Part shown: positions 1 through 11,563 of the stretch, one piece after another
Numbering within the stretch: position 1 is the first letter of the stretch
Layout of the letters: each line of letters opens with the position of its first letter
Source: Rhizobium sp. BK313
GTDB taxonomy: Bacteria; Pseudomonadota; Alphaproteobacteria; Rhizobiales; Rhizobiaceae
DNA length: 64,000 bases
Assembly (NCBI RefSeq): GCF_014193655.1
Contig: NZ_JACHZQ010000005.1
Location: forward strand, 1-64,000
Reading direction: 5' to 3'
The notes under the pieces: generated by a model
Told to the model about the DNA's origin: nothing
What the model saw: only the letters and a program-made list of their open reading frames with translations
Database searches by the model: none
Translations under genes and position numbers: made by a program

Positions 1-1
1 A

Positions 2-58
2 GGAAACACTAGAGCGAAGGACTTCGTCGCCAGCAGCGCCGCCGCCCTCGTTCAGTGA
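2..58 (+). other. Possible C-terminal tail of an upstream gene
   Basis: An open frame runs in from the left edge and stops at a TGA at 56-58. It would end in residues VASSAAALVQ. With only 18 codons visible no family can be assigned, and the frame may be chance. Downstream, a short TGGGCTTATAATCCCA inverted repeat (about 60-76) could be part of a terminator. I do not claim a product. Confidence 0.2.
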
Positions 59-444
59 GTGGGCTTATAATCCCACACCTTTCCTCCAGTCAACAGCCGA
101 TTTTGAAAAAAATCAAAAAACGGATAAATGATTGATTCTTATGAGATATTTGTGAAGGCCATTAAAAACCGGACAGACCAGGCACCGAAAATCCCCGATA
201 TCGCCATCCCCGCGTGCCGCCGCCTCCACGCTACACGCAGAAGGTCGTAAAATATGACGGCAACCGGCTATTGAACCGTGGTCCGTCGACACCAGATATC
301 GCCGACCTCCACCGGAAACAGACCACTTATAGCACTCAGACACTTCACAAGCGAGATATGCTCGATTTGACTCCCTCGTCATAAATATGCACATCTTCGC
401 CCCCAGCCATACGGCTCGCATAAAGGAACCGGATCTCGATTGGC
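59..444. other. Intergenic, no gene seen
   Basis: This stretch is more AT-rich than its surroundings at its left end (about 105-165). Short frames on both strands have no rhizobial codon bias and no recognisable motif. It presumably carries the promoter of the M23 peptidase gene that starts at 445, but I see no convincing -35/-10 pair. Confidence 0.5.
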
Positions 445-2394
445 ATGATGACGGACAAAATGATGCTCCGATCGCTCGGCAACGAGCCGCCAATCTTGGC
501 CGATGGCAGGCGAGCGCCGGACCGGCGCGAAGTTTCTTTACGTTGGCTTTCGGGCACGTTCCTCACCGGCATCACTTCCAGCATATTGATGGGCGTAGCG
601 CTGTTTGCCGCCCTTGACGGACGCCAGCAACTCGCCATCCCTGCCGAAGCCTATGCAACGTCCGACAGCGGCAACCATGACAGCACAGAGGATCAGGTGA
701 CCCGCGGCGGCCGCCTGGTACCCACGGCGATCGCATCCAAGCCTTCCGACCGGAGTATCCTGGAAGTCTCGACCGTGGTGCGTGACGGCGACAAGGAAGT
801 GGTGCGTCGGCAGCCCTTCGCGCATGTAAAGATCGCGCTCGCCACCAACCGTGTCGCCGCCGAGAGCTATCCCGCCTTCGATCCGCTGGCGATCTTCTCC
901 GCCGATGAGAATATCCCGCCGGCGGCCAACCGCACGGGTGCGATCTATGGCTCCGACGTGGAATCCGAGGTCAGCCTGAAGACCGTGCCCTTTCCGGCCA
1001 AGGATGTGCCCTTTCCGCTTGCCGGCTCGATGTCACTCGATGAGGTCGAGGCGAATGTTCGCTCCAACGGCTCCGTGCTGATTGATGGCAATACCCAGCT
1101 TTCCGCGCTCTATTATGTCGATCCGCGCCGCTTTGCGACAGATGACACCGATGTCGACCTGACGGCGGGACTTGCCGCTCGCGTCGTTGAGGAGAACATG
1201 TCGGTATCCGCTCCCGAAGCGGTTACCTCGCAGACCCAGGAATTCGCCGACGACATCATTCCGGTGCGCGAAGATACACCGATCGAGACGGCGCTCACAA
1301 ATGCTGGCTACCTCAAAGCGGATGCCGGTGACATTGCGGCCAAGATCGAGCCGCTGTTCGGTTCCTCTGATCTTTCCGCCGGTGACGTGTTGCGCATCGG
1401 CATCCTGCAGAAGGGCGAACAAGCAAAGATCATCCGCGCCAGCATCTATCGCGGCACCAAGCATGTGCTGACCGTCGCCGAGAATGATCGTGGCGATTTT
1501 GTCGCCGGCAGCGAGCCTCCGATGCTCGACGCCATCGCCACCGCCTTCGACAATGACGCACCTGCAGTCGCCGCCGGCCGTGACCTGCCGAGCGTCTATG
1601 ACGGCATCTATCGTGCTGCCCTTTCCTATGGCATGACCAGGGAGATGGTGGCGCAGATCGTCAAGCTGCTCGCCAGCAACGTCGATTTCCAGGCGCAGTT
1701 GAAACCGACGGATTCACTCGAAGCCTTCTTCTCCGTCGCCGACGAAAACGGCCAGGCGACGGCCGATTCCGAACTGCTCTTCGTCAACGCCAAATTCGGC
1801 GACACGGTCACCCGCTTCTATCGTTTCGAAGATCCGGACGATCATTCGATCGATTACTTCGACGAGAACGGCAAGAGCATCCGTCAATTCCTGCTGCGCA
1901 ATCCCGTCCCGACCGGTATCTTCAAATCCGGTTTCGGCATGCGCCGCCATCCGATCCTCGGGTTTGCGCGCATGCACACCGGCGTCGATTGGGCTGCGCC
2001 CCGCGGCACGCCGATCATTGCCGCCGGCAACGGCATCGTCGAAAAGGCCGGCTGGGATTCCGGCGGCTTCGGCAACCAAACATTGATTCGCCATGCCAAC
2101 GGCTATGTCTCCTCCTACAACCATCAGAGCGCCATTGCCAAGGGCATCGTGCCGGGCGCGAAGGTGGTGCAGGGCCAGGTGATCGGCTTCATCGGCTCGA
2201 CCGGTCTCGCAACCGGCCCACACCTGCACTATGAACTGATCGTCAACGGCACCAAGGTCGACCCCCTGCGCATCCGCTTGCCCGGCGGCAAGACCCTGGA
2301 CGGCGATGCACTCGCCAAATTCGAGGACGAGCGCAAACGTATCGACACGCTCTTGAGCGACGAGAAATCGAAACAGGTCGCAAGCAAGGATTGA
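445..2394 (+). CDS. Membrane-anchored M23 family metallopeptidase
   Basis: A 649-residue protein with a short cytoplasmic N-terminus, one hydrophobic segment at about residues 38-56, a long periplasmic region, and a C-terminal M23 (LytM-type) peptidase domain at about 490-610. The zinc-site elements are present: HTGVD after GMRRHPILGF, and the HLHYE motif near the end. A complete set suggests an active peptidoglycan endopeptidase rather than a degenerate activator. The middle region has a patch reading LSAGDVLRIGI, like the LysM/OapA-type domains found in many M23 proteins. Two in-frame ATGs (445 and 448) are equally usable. Known family members cleave or regulate cleavage of cross-links in cell-wall growth or division. 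The exact role here is inferred. Confidence 0.88.
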   Translation: MMTDKMMLRSLGNEPPILADGRRAPDRREVSLRWLSGTFLTGITSSILMGVALFAALDGRQQLAIPAEAYATSDSGNHDSTEDQVTRGGRLVPTAIASKPSDRSILEVSTVVRDGDKEVVRRQPFAHVKIALATNRVAAESYPAFDPLAIFSADENIPPAANRTGAIYGSDVESEVSLKTVPFPAKDVPFPLAGSMSLDEVEANVRSNGSVLIDGNTQLSALYYVDPRRFATDDTDVDLTAGLAARVVEENMSVSAPEAVTSQTQEFADDIIPVREDTPIETALTNAGYLKADAGDIAAKIEPLFGSSDLSAGDVLRIGILQKGEQAKIIRASIYRGTKHVLTVAENDRGDFVAGSEPPMLDAIATAFDNDAPAVAAGRDLPSVYDGIYRAALSYGMTREMVAQIVKLLASNVDFQAQLKPTDSLEAFFSVADENGQATADSELLFVNAKFGDTVTRFYRFEDPDDHSIDYFDENGKSIRQFLLRNPVPTGIFKSGFGMRRHPILGFARMHTGVDWAAPRGTPIIAAGNGIVEKAGWDSGGFGNQTLIRHANGYVSSYNHQSAIAKGIVPGAKVVQGQVIGFIGSTGLATGPHLHYELIVNGTKVDPLRIRLPGGKTLDGDALAKFEDERKRIDTLLSDEKSKQVASKD

Positions 2395-2712
2395 TTTCCC
2401 GCCTTTCTCCGGCCATCGCCATGGCAACCGGGAATTTCAAGTGATATCGCGCCCCAGCAGAACAATGAACTCAGCAACCGCACCGTCTGCGGTCTTGTCA
2501 GCAGTATCGACGATGATCTGACGTCCATCCCAATTGCCCGGCAGACCGGCGAAGATAACTAGCAGATTCCCCGTCTCAGAACGTTTCCCCAAACTCCATG
2601 GCAACATCACAGAAGCGGAATGCCGCGGCAAGGTGATTGCGACACAGGTCCCGAAAACGAAATGGCGGCCCGAAAGCCGCCATCTCATGGGTTCATGTTG
2701 CGAAGCAATCGA
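2395..2712. other. Intergenic region between convergent genes
   Basis: This region separates the M23 peptidase from the convergent clpB gene. Its only clear structure is the clpB terminator at 2650-2683. An 83-codon frame on the minus strand (2437-2688) runs through that terminator and shows no family signal, so I do not call it. Confidence 0.5.
2650..2683 (-). terminator. Rho-independent terminator of clpB
   Basis: On the minus strand ATGGCGGC and GCCGCCAT form a perfect 8-bp stem (2662-2683) around a six-base loop. A T-rich run, TTCGTTTTC, follows. It lies about 30 bases past the clpB stop. Confidence 0.8.
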
Positions 2713-5313
<2,601 letters not shown>

Positions 5314-5433
5314 ATCGGACCTCCATGAATCGCCCTGCCCTGACTGGCGCAGACCGATGACTGAGATTGAGCCCCCTGAAAAGGCAGACCCCGCCCGCCG
5401 CCTATTGAGATTTGCGGCAAGGCAACTGGGGAG

Positions 5434-5465
5434 AATATGGGACCGATTTTGAAAAGTTTAAAGGG
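5434..5465 (-). promoter_or_regulatory. Candidate RpoH (sigma-32) promoter of clpB
   Basis: Read on the minus strand, CCCTTTAAA (5457-5465) is followed after 15 bases by CCCATATT (5434-5441). This resembles the alphaproteobacterial heat-shock pattern of cCCTTGAA and CCCCATtT boxes. It lies about 120 bases upstream of the clpB start codon. The match is visual; no transcript data are available. Confidence 0.5.
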
Positions 5466-5581
5466 TGACGAGAGGGAAAAACCCAGTGCCAAACTCCATC
5501 CTAGTTTGACTGAGGAATCACCGTCCCAACCGCCTACGGCAGATTTGGCGCATCAACTCCTTGCGAAAGGCAAACGACGAA

Positions 5582-5962
5582 TTAGCCACGGATGACCGCG
5601 CGTATCCCCTTGCCGGCATTGGGTTCGCCGGTAAAACGGGCAATGACGTGCAGATGAGCGTGAAAGACGTGTTGGCCGCCGGCTGCGCCAACATTCCAGC
5701 CAACGGTAAAGCCATCCGGATCGGCTGGCGCCAGATAGGCTTTTGCGGTCGCCAGCATTTCCTCCAGGTCCATCCATTCTTCGGACCTGATATCGAAAGG
5801 ACTTTCCGCATGTCGACGGGGGATAATCATAGCGGCATGCGCCAGCGTCGGATCGATGCTGCCAAGCATGTAGAAGGAACGGTTCCCGCCCAATGGCTGA
5901 TCGATAAGCAGCGCGTTTTCAAGGCAGAAACGGCAGCCGGCTTTACCGCTCGAAAGCATCAA
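5582..5962 (-). CDS. HIT family nucleotide-binding protein
   Basis: A 126-residue protein with the defining histidine-triad signature near its C-terminus, HVFHAHLHVI (HxHxHxx form), preceded by GWNVGAAGGQ. An N-terminal CRFC pair is typical of HIT hydrolases. Family members are nucleotide hydrolases or transferases acting on AMP-linked substrates (Hint/Fhit-like). The substrate cannot be told from sequence. The translation begins with two methionines, so the start may be 5962 or 5959. The gene stands alone between clpB and the DUF4167 gene, all on the minus strand, with a terminator upstream of it. Confidence 0.9.
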   Translation of the reverse strand: MMLSSGKAGCRFCLENALLIDQPLGGNRSFYMLGSIDPTLAHAAMIIPRRHAESPFDIRSEEWMDLEEMLATAKAYLAPADPDGFTVGWNVGAAGGQHVFHAHLHVIARFTGEPNAGKGIRAVIRG

Positions 5963-6079
5963 ATATCTCCGCGCAAAGCATCAAGTGGAATATGGAATTC
6001 GGCTTTAACCGCGATTGATGACATTGACGAGAAGCCTCTGCCTCCTCAGAGCGAGAAAAAATAAGGCAGCGGGAAAAGC

Positions 6080-6125
6080 AAAAACCGGAAGGGCGGCATT
6101 GAACATGCTGCCTTTCCGGTTTTTG
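6080..6125. terminator. Bidirectional rho-independent terminator
   Basis: AAAACCGGAAGG and CTTTCCGGTTTT form a long stem with one bulge and an imperfect inner extension (GGCAT/ATGCTGC). A-runs on one side and T-runs on the other allow termination in both directions. It sits about 50 bases past the stop of the leftward DUF4167 gene. Confidence 0.7.
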
Positions 6126-6171
6126 AGCTGATCAAAAGTCAGCACCCTCTCCCGAAGGAGAAGTAAATCGC

Positions 6172-6864
6172 TTATTCCGAACCAGCTTCCACCAGAGCGG
6201 GAGCGTCGGTCGGAGCAGCCTCGCCCTGGCCTTCTCCATCGGCGCTGCGGCGCGGCTGGCGGCGGGGACGGTTGCCGGCGTTGCGGCGGCGGGGCTGACG
6301 TTCGGCGGAAGCAACGGCGGGCGTTTCTTCCTCGATCGCCACTTCGGCCGGAATGCCTTCGATCACCGGCTGGGGGCCAGTACCATCGATAGCCTCGGGC
6401 TCGGGTGCAGGGACGACGACCGGGGCCTGTGCCTGTGCACGCACCGGAGGGGGAGGGGGAGCCATCTGCGGCTGATCGTCCATCTCGTTCGCATCCATGT
6501 CATCCATGTCGCGATCGGCGTTGTCACGATCGTTGTAGTTATGATGCTCGTCGCGCTGGTAGCGTTCCTGCATCTGCGCCTGAGCACTGGCAATGATCCG
6601 ATTGTAATGTTCAGCGTGCTGAAGATAGTTTTCCGCCATGACGCGGTCGCCGGAGCTTTGTGCATCACGGGCGAGAGCCGAATATTTCTCGGCAATATGC
6701 TGTGCGGTTCCGCGGATTTTCACATCGGGACCGGAGCTGTCGTAAGTCCTGGTCAGCGGGTTCGAGCCCTTGCGGTTGAAATTGTTGTTGTTATTTCCGC
6801 CGCCGCCGCCGTTATTGTTGTTACCACGCCCCCGACCGCGCTTGTTCTGCTGTCCTGGCCTCAT
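6172..6864 (-). CDS. DUF4167 domain-containing protein
   Basis: A 230-residue hydrophilic protein. The N-terminus is Arg/Gly/Asn-rich (an RGRG patch, then alternating Asn and Gly runs). The conserved DUF4167 core follows at about 35-105, with TRTYDSSGPDVKIRGTA and AENYLQHAEHYNRII. The remainder is acidic and then proline-rich, ending in a second Arg-rich patch (RQPRRRNAGNRPRRQPRR). DUF4167 is widespread and nearly confined to alphaproteobacteria. Its function is not known to me. The basic low-complexity ends suggest RNA or nucleic-acid contact, which is inference. AAGGAT sits just before the ATG at 6864. It lies downstream of prmC on the same strand but 346 bases away. Confidence 0.85.
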   Translation of the reverse strand: MRPGQQNKRGRGRGNNNNGGGGGNNNNNFNRKGSNPLTRTYDSSGPDVKIRGTAQHIAEKYSALARDAQSSGDRVMAENYLQHAEHYNRIIASAQAQMQERYQRDEHHNYNDRDNADRDMDDMDANEMDDQPQMAPPPPPVRAQAQAPVVVPAPEPEAIDGTGPQPVIEGIPAEVAIEEETPAVASAERQPRRRNAGNRPRRQPRRSADGEGQGEAAPTDAPALVEAGSE

Positions 6865-7210
6865 AGATCCTTCACCTGAATTCTCTTAGTTGGGATGAAA
6901 TTATGCACGGCACCTGCTGCCATGGCCGGATACTTCCAAGCCAAGGCCTGCGTACCGCAAGCAAACCGCGCCTTAAGCGCCTGTCTGCCGCTCGACTACG
7001 TCAGATTAACTGATCACGCATTGGGTTATCTTCAACCTTTGACACTCTTACCAGAGAGCGGATCCCCGAGGCTGTCCAAGACAGGTGAATCGTTTCACCT
7101 ATTCCCAGCCGCCCAACGCGTGAGCGCAACCTATATCGCTTCCTCAGGAAATCCAAGCCTTTTCTTTGCGATAACAACAAGGTTCCATGAACCTGCAGCA
7201 AATTGTCGCG
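6865..7210. other. Intergenic, no gene seen
   Basis: This gap lies between prmC and the DUF4167 gene, both leftward. A 110-codon plus-strand frame (6895-7227) overlaps the end of prmC and has no family features or codon bias, so it is left out. The region probably holds the DUF4167 promoter and leader. I see no stem-loop strong enough to call. Confidence 0.5.
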
Positions 7211-8086
7211 TCAATCATGATGTTTAAACACGAGAGTCCGGTCGTTATGGCCGTAATCCCGAACTGCTTCGATAAGGAAAAATCCTGCTCCTTCAAAAAC
7301 CGAAGTCACCGTTTTGCGCTGATTGTAACCGATCTCCACCCCGACAATACCGTCTCGGTGTAGAAACCGCGCCGCATCCTTTGCGATTGCTCTGTATGCA
7401 TCCAGCCCGTCAAGGCCACCGTCGAGAGCTGCCGGAGGATCGAAATTCTTTACTTCTGGAGCGAGAGTGGAAATGACACTGGACTCAATATAGGGCGGAT
7501 TTGAGACAATCACGTGAAATCGACCGTGGATGGCTTCAAACCAACTTCCCTGCACGGTTTCAAACCGTGCCGCCAAGCCATTACGCACTGCATTCGCCTG
7601 CGCCGTTTCCAAAGCTTCGCTGGAAATATCGGAACCGACACCTGTCGCTTGCGGGCATTCGTGAAGTAACGCGAGACATATGGCCCCGGTTCCCGTTCCT
7701 AGATCCAGTATATGGATATTCCCATGTTCTTCTGCAAGGCGTCGCGCATACGGCAACGCGGTATCGACCAAGATTTCCGTATCGGGCCGCGGTTCCAGCG
7801 TTGCCGGCGACAGCTTCAACGGCAGGCCGTAGAACTCCCGCTCACCCAGGATACGGTGCACCGGCTCGTGGTTGAGGCGCCGCGCGATCGCCGCACGCGC
7901 TGTTTCCACGCGGTCCAGCGCCACCACATCAGCGCCTCGTGTGACCAGCTCCGTCGATGAAAGATCGAGAAGACCGCCGACGAGAATGCGGGCCTCCGTA
8001 GCGGGATCATCGAGGTCAGCCTCGATAAAGCGGGCACGCACCTCCTGGAAAAGTTCCGCGACGGTCGGCCCCTGCCCGCTGGTCAT
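7211..8086 (-). CDS. prmC: Peptide chain release factor N5-glutamine methyltransferase
   Basis: A 291-residue SAM-dependent enzyme of the HemK/PrmC family. It has the N-terminal helical domain (1-75), the SAM-binding motif DLGTGTGAI (about 128-136), and the catalytic NPPY motif (196-199) that holds the target glutamine amide. It methylates the Gln of the GGQ motif in release factors, raising termination efficiency. Its start codon overlaps the prfA stop by four bases (ATGA), so enzyme and substrate are translationally coupled. The length is normal for the family. Confidence 0.96.
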   Translation of the reverse strand: MTSGQGPTVAELFQEVRARFIEADLDDPATEARILVGGLLDLSSTELVTRGADVVALDRVETARAAIARRLNHEPVHRILGEREFYGLPLKLSPATLEPRPDTEILVDTALPYARRLAEEHGNIHILDLGTGTGAICLALLHECPQATGVGSDISSEALETAQANAVRNGLAARFETVQGSWFEAIHGRFHVIVSNPPYIESSVISTLAPEVKNFDPPAALDGGLDGLDAYRAIAKDAARFLHRDGIVGVEIGYNQRKTVTSVFEGAGFFLIEAVRDYGHNDRTLVFKHHD

Positions 8087-9162
8087 GCCTGTTCGCCAAG
8101 CTGGGCGAGTTGGCTCGCCTGATAATCCGCCAAAAGCGCATCGACCACTTCATCGATTTCGCCTTCCATCATCCTGTCGAGCTTGTAGAGCGTAAGGTTG
8201 ATGCGGTGGTCGGTGACCCTGCCTTGCGGGAAATTGTAGGTGCGGATGCGCTCGGAACGGTCGCCGGAGCCGACCTGGCTCTTGCGATCGGCCGACCGTT
8301 CGCTGTCGGCGCGCTGGCGCTCCATGTCGAACAGGCGCGAGCGCAACACCTGCATCGCCTTGGCGCGATTTTGATGCTGCGATTTTTCCGAACTCGTCAC
8401 CACGATCCCCGAGGGAAGATGGGTTATGCGCACCGCCGAGTCCGTGGTGTTGACGTGCTGGCCTCCGGCGCCGGAGGAGCGCATCGTATCGATGCGGATA
8501 TCTTCGGGGCGGATTTCGATATCGATTTCCTCGGCTTCCGGCAGGACAGCGACCGTTGCCGCCGAGGTATGGATACGCCCGCCCGCCTCGGTCTCCGGCA
8601 CGCGCTGCACGCGATGCACGCCGGATTCGAATTTCAGCCGCGAGAACACTCCCTTGCCGCTGATCGTCGCGATGATTTCCTTGTAGCCCCCGGCTTCGCC
8701 TTCGCTGGCCGACAGGATTTCGACCTTCCAGCCGTTGTTCGCCGCGAAACGCTCATACATGCGGAAGAGATCGCCCGCGAAGAGCGCAGCTTCCGAACCG
8801 CCGGTGCCGGCGCGAATTTCCAGGATCGCGCTCTTTTCGTCGGCGGCGTCCTTCGGCAGCAACAGGATCTGCATCTCCTGCTCCAGCGCCTCGATCCGCT
8901 CCTTGACCTCCGGCAACTCCATCTCGGCGAGATCGCGCATCTCACGGTCGACCGACTTGTCGATGAGCATGGCTTCCAGATCCGAAGCCTCGGCGATCGC
9001 CTTCTCGTAATCGCGGATCTTGGCGACGACCGGCTGCAGTTCGGAATATTCGGACGCAAGCTTCACATAGACATCCGCCGACGGCCCGGCCGACATACGC
9101 GCTTCGATCTCGCCGAAACGGCGTTCCAACTCGCGCATTTTTTCAATGGGAAGATTCGCCAC
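8083..9162 (-). CDS. prfA: Peptide chain release factor 1
   Basis: A 359-residue class I release factor that recognises UAA and UAG. It has the GGQ motif at residues 233-235 in GAGGQHVNTT. The codon-recognition tripeptide is PET at about 189-191, at the position of the PxT (PAT in E. coli) element of RF1. The start codon is GTG at 9162, with GGAG six bases upstream. The 3' end overlaps prmC, whose product modifies the GGQ glutamine. ptsP lies just upstream in the same direction with a gap of about 30 bases, so the three genes probably share a transcript. Confidence 0.97.
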   Translation of the reverse strand: MANLPIEKMRELERRFGEIEARMSAGPSADVYVKLASEYSELQPVVAKIRDYEKAIAEASDLEAMLIDKSVDREMRDLAEMELPEVKERIEALEQEMQILLLPKDAADEKSAILEIRAGTGGSEAALFAGDLFRMYERFAANNGWKVEILSASEGEAGGYKEIIATISGKGVFSRLKFESGVHRVQRVPETEAGGRIHTSAATVAVLPEAEEIDIEIRPEDIRIDTMRSSGAGGQHVNTTDSAVRITHLPSGIVVTSSEKSQHQNRAKAMQVLRSRLFDMERQRADSERSADRKSQVGSGDRSERIRTYNFPQGRVTDHRINLTLYKLDRMMEGEIDEVVDALLADYQASQLAQLGEQA

Positions 9163-9194
9163 CCCACACTCCGATTCTTCTTATTCGTTCTGTT

Positions 9195-11462
9195 CTACAA
9201 TGGAATATTGTGGCTCTCGGCGAAGCGGACAAGGATGTCGCGCATCGACGTCGTCGGATGCGTGTCGTTCAGCGCCTCTTCCATGACCTCAGACAACGCC
9301 TGGAGATCGAGACCCAGCAGCATCGCCTTGACCGGACCGATGGCTGCCGGCGACATCGACACCGAGCGGAAGCCGACGCCGAGCAGCGCCATGGCCGAAA
9401 TCGTCTTGCCGGCAAGTTCGCCGCAAAGCGTCACCGGCGTCTTGTTGCGCTCACCGGCGCGCACGATGTCCCGCAAGATGCGAAGGAACGGGCGACCGAG
9501 CGGATCGAAACGGTCCGACACGCGAGCATTGCCGCGATCGACCGCCATCGAGAACTGGAAGAGATCGTTGGAGCCGACCGAAACGAAATCGACAGCGGCC
9601 ATCAGCTCGTCCAGTTGCCACAACAGCGCCGGCACCTCCAGCATCGCTCCGAACTGCAGCTTGCGCGGCAGGCTGTGCCCGAAGCGCGACAGATGCTGAA
9701 CTTCCTTCTGCACGAGTTCGCGCACTGCTTCGATCTCGGAGACCTCCGTGACCATCGGCACCATCATTTTCAATTCGCCGTCTGCCGCTGCCTTCAGCAT
9801 GGCGCGCAACTGCGTACGCAGCAGGCCGGGCCGATCGAGCGACAGGCGAATGGCGCGCCAACCGAGCGCCGGGTTCTCTTCCTCATGGGCGCGGAAATAG
9901 GGCACGACCTTGTCGCCGCCGATGTCGAGCGTCCTGAAGGTGACCACGCGGCCGCCCGCCTGCTTCATGACATTGCGGTAGAAGGCTTCCTGCTCCTCCG
10001 CCTTCGGCATGGTCGATGCGATCATGAATTGCAGCTCGGTACGGAACAGGCCGATGCCTTCCGCGCCGGATTCGGCAAGCTGCGGCAGATCGACCAGCAA
10101 GCCGGCATTCATCAGCAGAGAAATCCGCTGCCCATCCTTGGTGACCGGTTCGACCGAACGCAGCGCCCGGAACTGTTCCTGCCGGCGGGCGCGGAAGCGC
10201 ACCTTTTCTTCATAGGAACGCTGGTGATCGGCCATCGGCCGCAGGTGTACATGACCCCCATCGCCGTCGATGATCACGGGATCGCCGTTTTCGGCAAGGG
10301 CCACAACTCCCGCCGCCTGGCCGACGACCGGAATGCCCATGGCGCGGGCGACGATGACGACGTGGCTGGTGACCGCACCCTCTTCCAGCACCAGGCCACG
10401 AATATTGGCGCGGGGGTAGTCGAGCAGCTCGGCAGCGCCCATGGCGCGCGCAAAGATGATCGCATCGTTCGGGAAACCCTCGGCGGTCGTGCGGCCGGAA
10501 TAGCCGATCAATTGCCTGAGCAGCCGGTTTGCCAGATCCTCGAAATCATGCATGCGCTCGCGCAAATACGGATCGGTCAGGCGCATCATGCGCGCCTTGG
10601 TATCGCTCTGCACCTTCTCGACCGCGGCTTCCGCGGTCAGGCCGTTGCGGACAGCCTCTTCGAGCTTGCGCACCCAGCCCTGGTCATGGGCGAACATGCG
10701 GTAGGTCTCCAGGACCTCGCGATGCTCGCCTTCCATGGAGACGTCACGGCGCGACAGCATGTCGTCGATGGATATGCGCAGGGAACCAAGTGCATCCGCC
10801 AGTCGACGGATCTCTTTTTCGGTATCCTCGTTCAGGAGATTGGTGACGACGATGCGCGGCTCGTGCAGCACGACATAGCCGAGGCCGATGCCTTCATTAT
10901 AGCTATCGCCGTCGATGGTGACCGAACGGGTGAGATCGAGCTCGAGACCCGGCTTGGTGATCTTCTTCAGCTCGCCGGTGGCGATCATCTCGGCCAATAC
11001 CATCGCCGTCGTTTCGAGCGCCTCAAGCTCTTCCTCGCGATAGTTGCGGCTCGCCTTGTTCTGGACGACGAGAACGCCGAGCGAGCGGCCCGTGCGCAAG
11101 ATCGGGACACCGAGGAAGGAGTGGTAGACCTCTTCACCGGTTTCCGGCAGGTAGCGGAAGGCGGGATGCGACTGCGCGTCGGAGAGATTGAGCGGCTGGG
11201 CGGAAGCTGCGATCGTGCCGACCAGGCCCTGGCCCATCTTCAGTTGCGACAGGTGGACGGCTTCTTTCTTAAGACCTTCGGTGGCGTAGAGCTCGAGCAC
11301 GCCATCGGCGCGCAACACGTAGACCGAGCAGACTTCGGCGACCATATTGCTGGCAATCTGGCGGACGATCCGGTCAAGACGCTCTTGCGGCTCCAGCGGC
11401 TCCGCCATGAGTTCGCGCAGCCGCTTGAGCAGAACGCGTGGACCGCCGGATAGGTCTCTCAT
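9195..11462 (-). CDS. ptsP: PEP-protein phosphotransferase PtsP (enzyme I-Ntr)
   Basis: About 755 residues from the ATG at 11462, which is preceded by GGGAG. A TTG at 11486 would add eight residues but is less likely. Domains in order: an N-terminal GAF sensor domain (about 15-160, with the FLGVPI core), the PEP-utiliser N-terminal domain, the swivelling phospho-His domain with active histidine in GAVTSHVVIVARAMG (His about 367), and the C-terminal TIM-barrel PEP-binding domain. It starts the nitrogen-PTS relay, PEP to EI-Ntr to NPr to EIIA-Ntr, which couples nitrogen and potassium status to regulation. Position between lysC and prfA is common in Rhizobiales, from general knowledge. Confidence 0.95.
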   Translation of the reverse strand: MRDLSGGPRVLLKRLRELMAEPLEPQERLDRIVRQIASNMVAEVCSVYVLRADGVLELYATEGLKKEAVHLSQLKMGQGLVGTIAASAQPLNLSDAQSHPAFRYLPETGEEVYHSFLGVPILRTGRSLGVLVVQNKASRNYREEELEALETTAMVLAEMIATGELKKITKPGLELDLTRSVTIDGDSYNEGIGLGYVVLHEPRIVVTNLLNEDTEKEIRRLADALGSLRISIDDMLSRRDVSMEGEHREVLETYRMFAHDQGWVRKLEEAVRNGLTAEAAVEKVQSDTKARMMRLTDPYLRERMHDFEDLANRLLRQLIGYSGRTTAEGFPNDAIIFARAMGAAELLDYPRANIRGLVLEEGAVTSHVVIVARAMGIPVVGQAAGVVALAENGDPVIIDGDGGHVHLRPMADHQRSYEEKVRFRARRQEQFRALRSVEPVTKDGQRISLLMNAGLLVDLPQLAESGAEGIGLFRTELQFMIASTMPKAEEQEAFYRNVMKQAGGRVVTFRTLDIGGDKVVPYFRAHEEENPALGWRAIRLSLDRPGLLRTQLRAMLKAAADGELKMMVPMVTEVSEIEAVRELVQKEVQHLSRFGHSLPRKLQFGAMLEVPALLWQLDELMAAVDFVSVGSNDLFQFSMAVDRGNARVSDRFDPLGRPFLRILRDIVRAGERNKTPVTLCGELAGKTISAMALLGVGFRSVSMSPAAIGPVKAMLLGLDLQALSEVMEEALNDTHPTTSMRDILVRFAESHNIPL

Positions 11463-11563
11463 TGCGTCTCTAGCTCCCGAAATCAAGATATTATGCCAGT
11501 CTTGCCCACTTCAGGGCCGGCCGAAACTCCCCTCCGTCGCGGTCCGTCGTCAGCAGTCCTGAA

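Noticed and set aside
2437..2688. An 83-codon minus-strand frame between the M23 and clpB genes
   Set aside because: It crosses the clpB terminator and shows no codon bias or motif.
8110..9699. A 529-codon plus-strand frame
   Set aside because: It is antisense to prfA and the end of ptsP and has no domain pattern.
9210..11453. A 747-codon plus-strand frame
   Set aside because: It is antisense to ptsP and lacks a ribosome site or family match.
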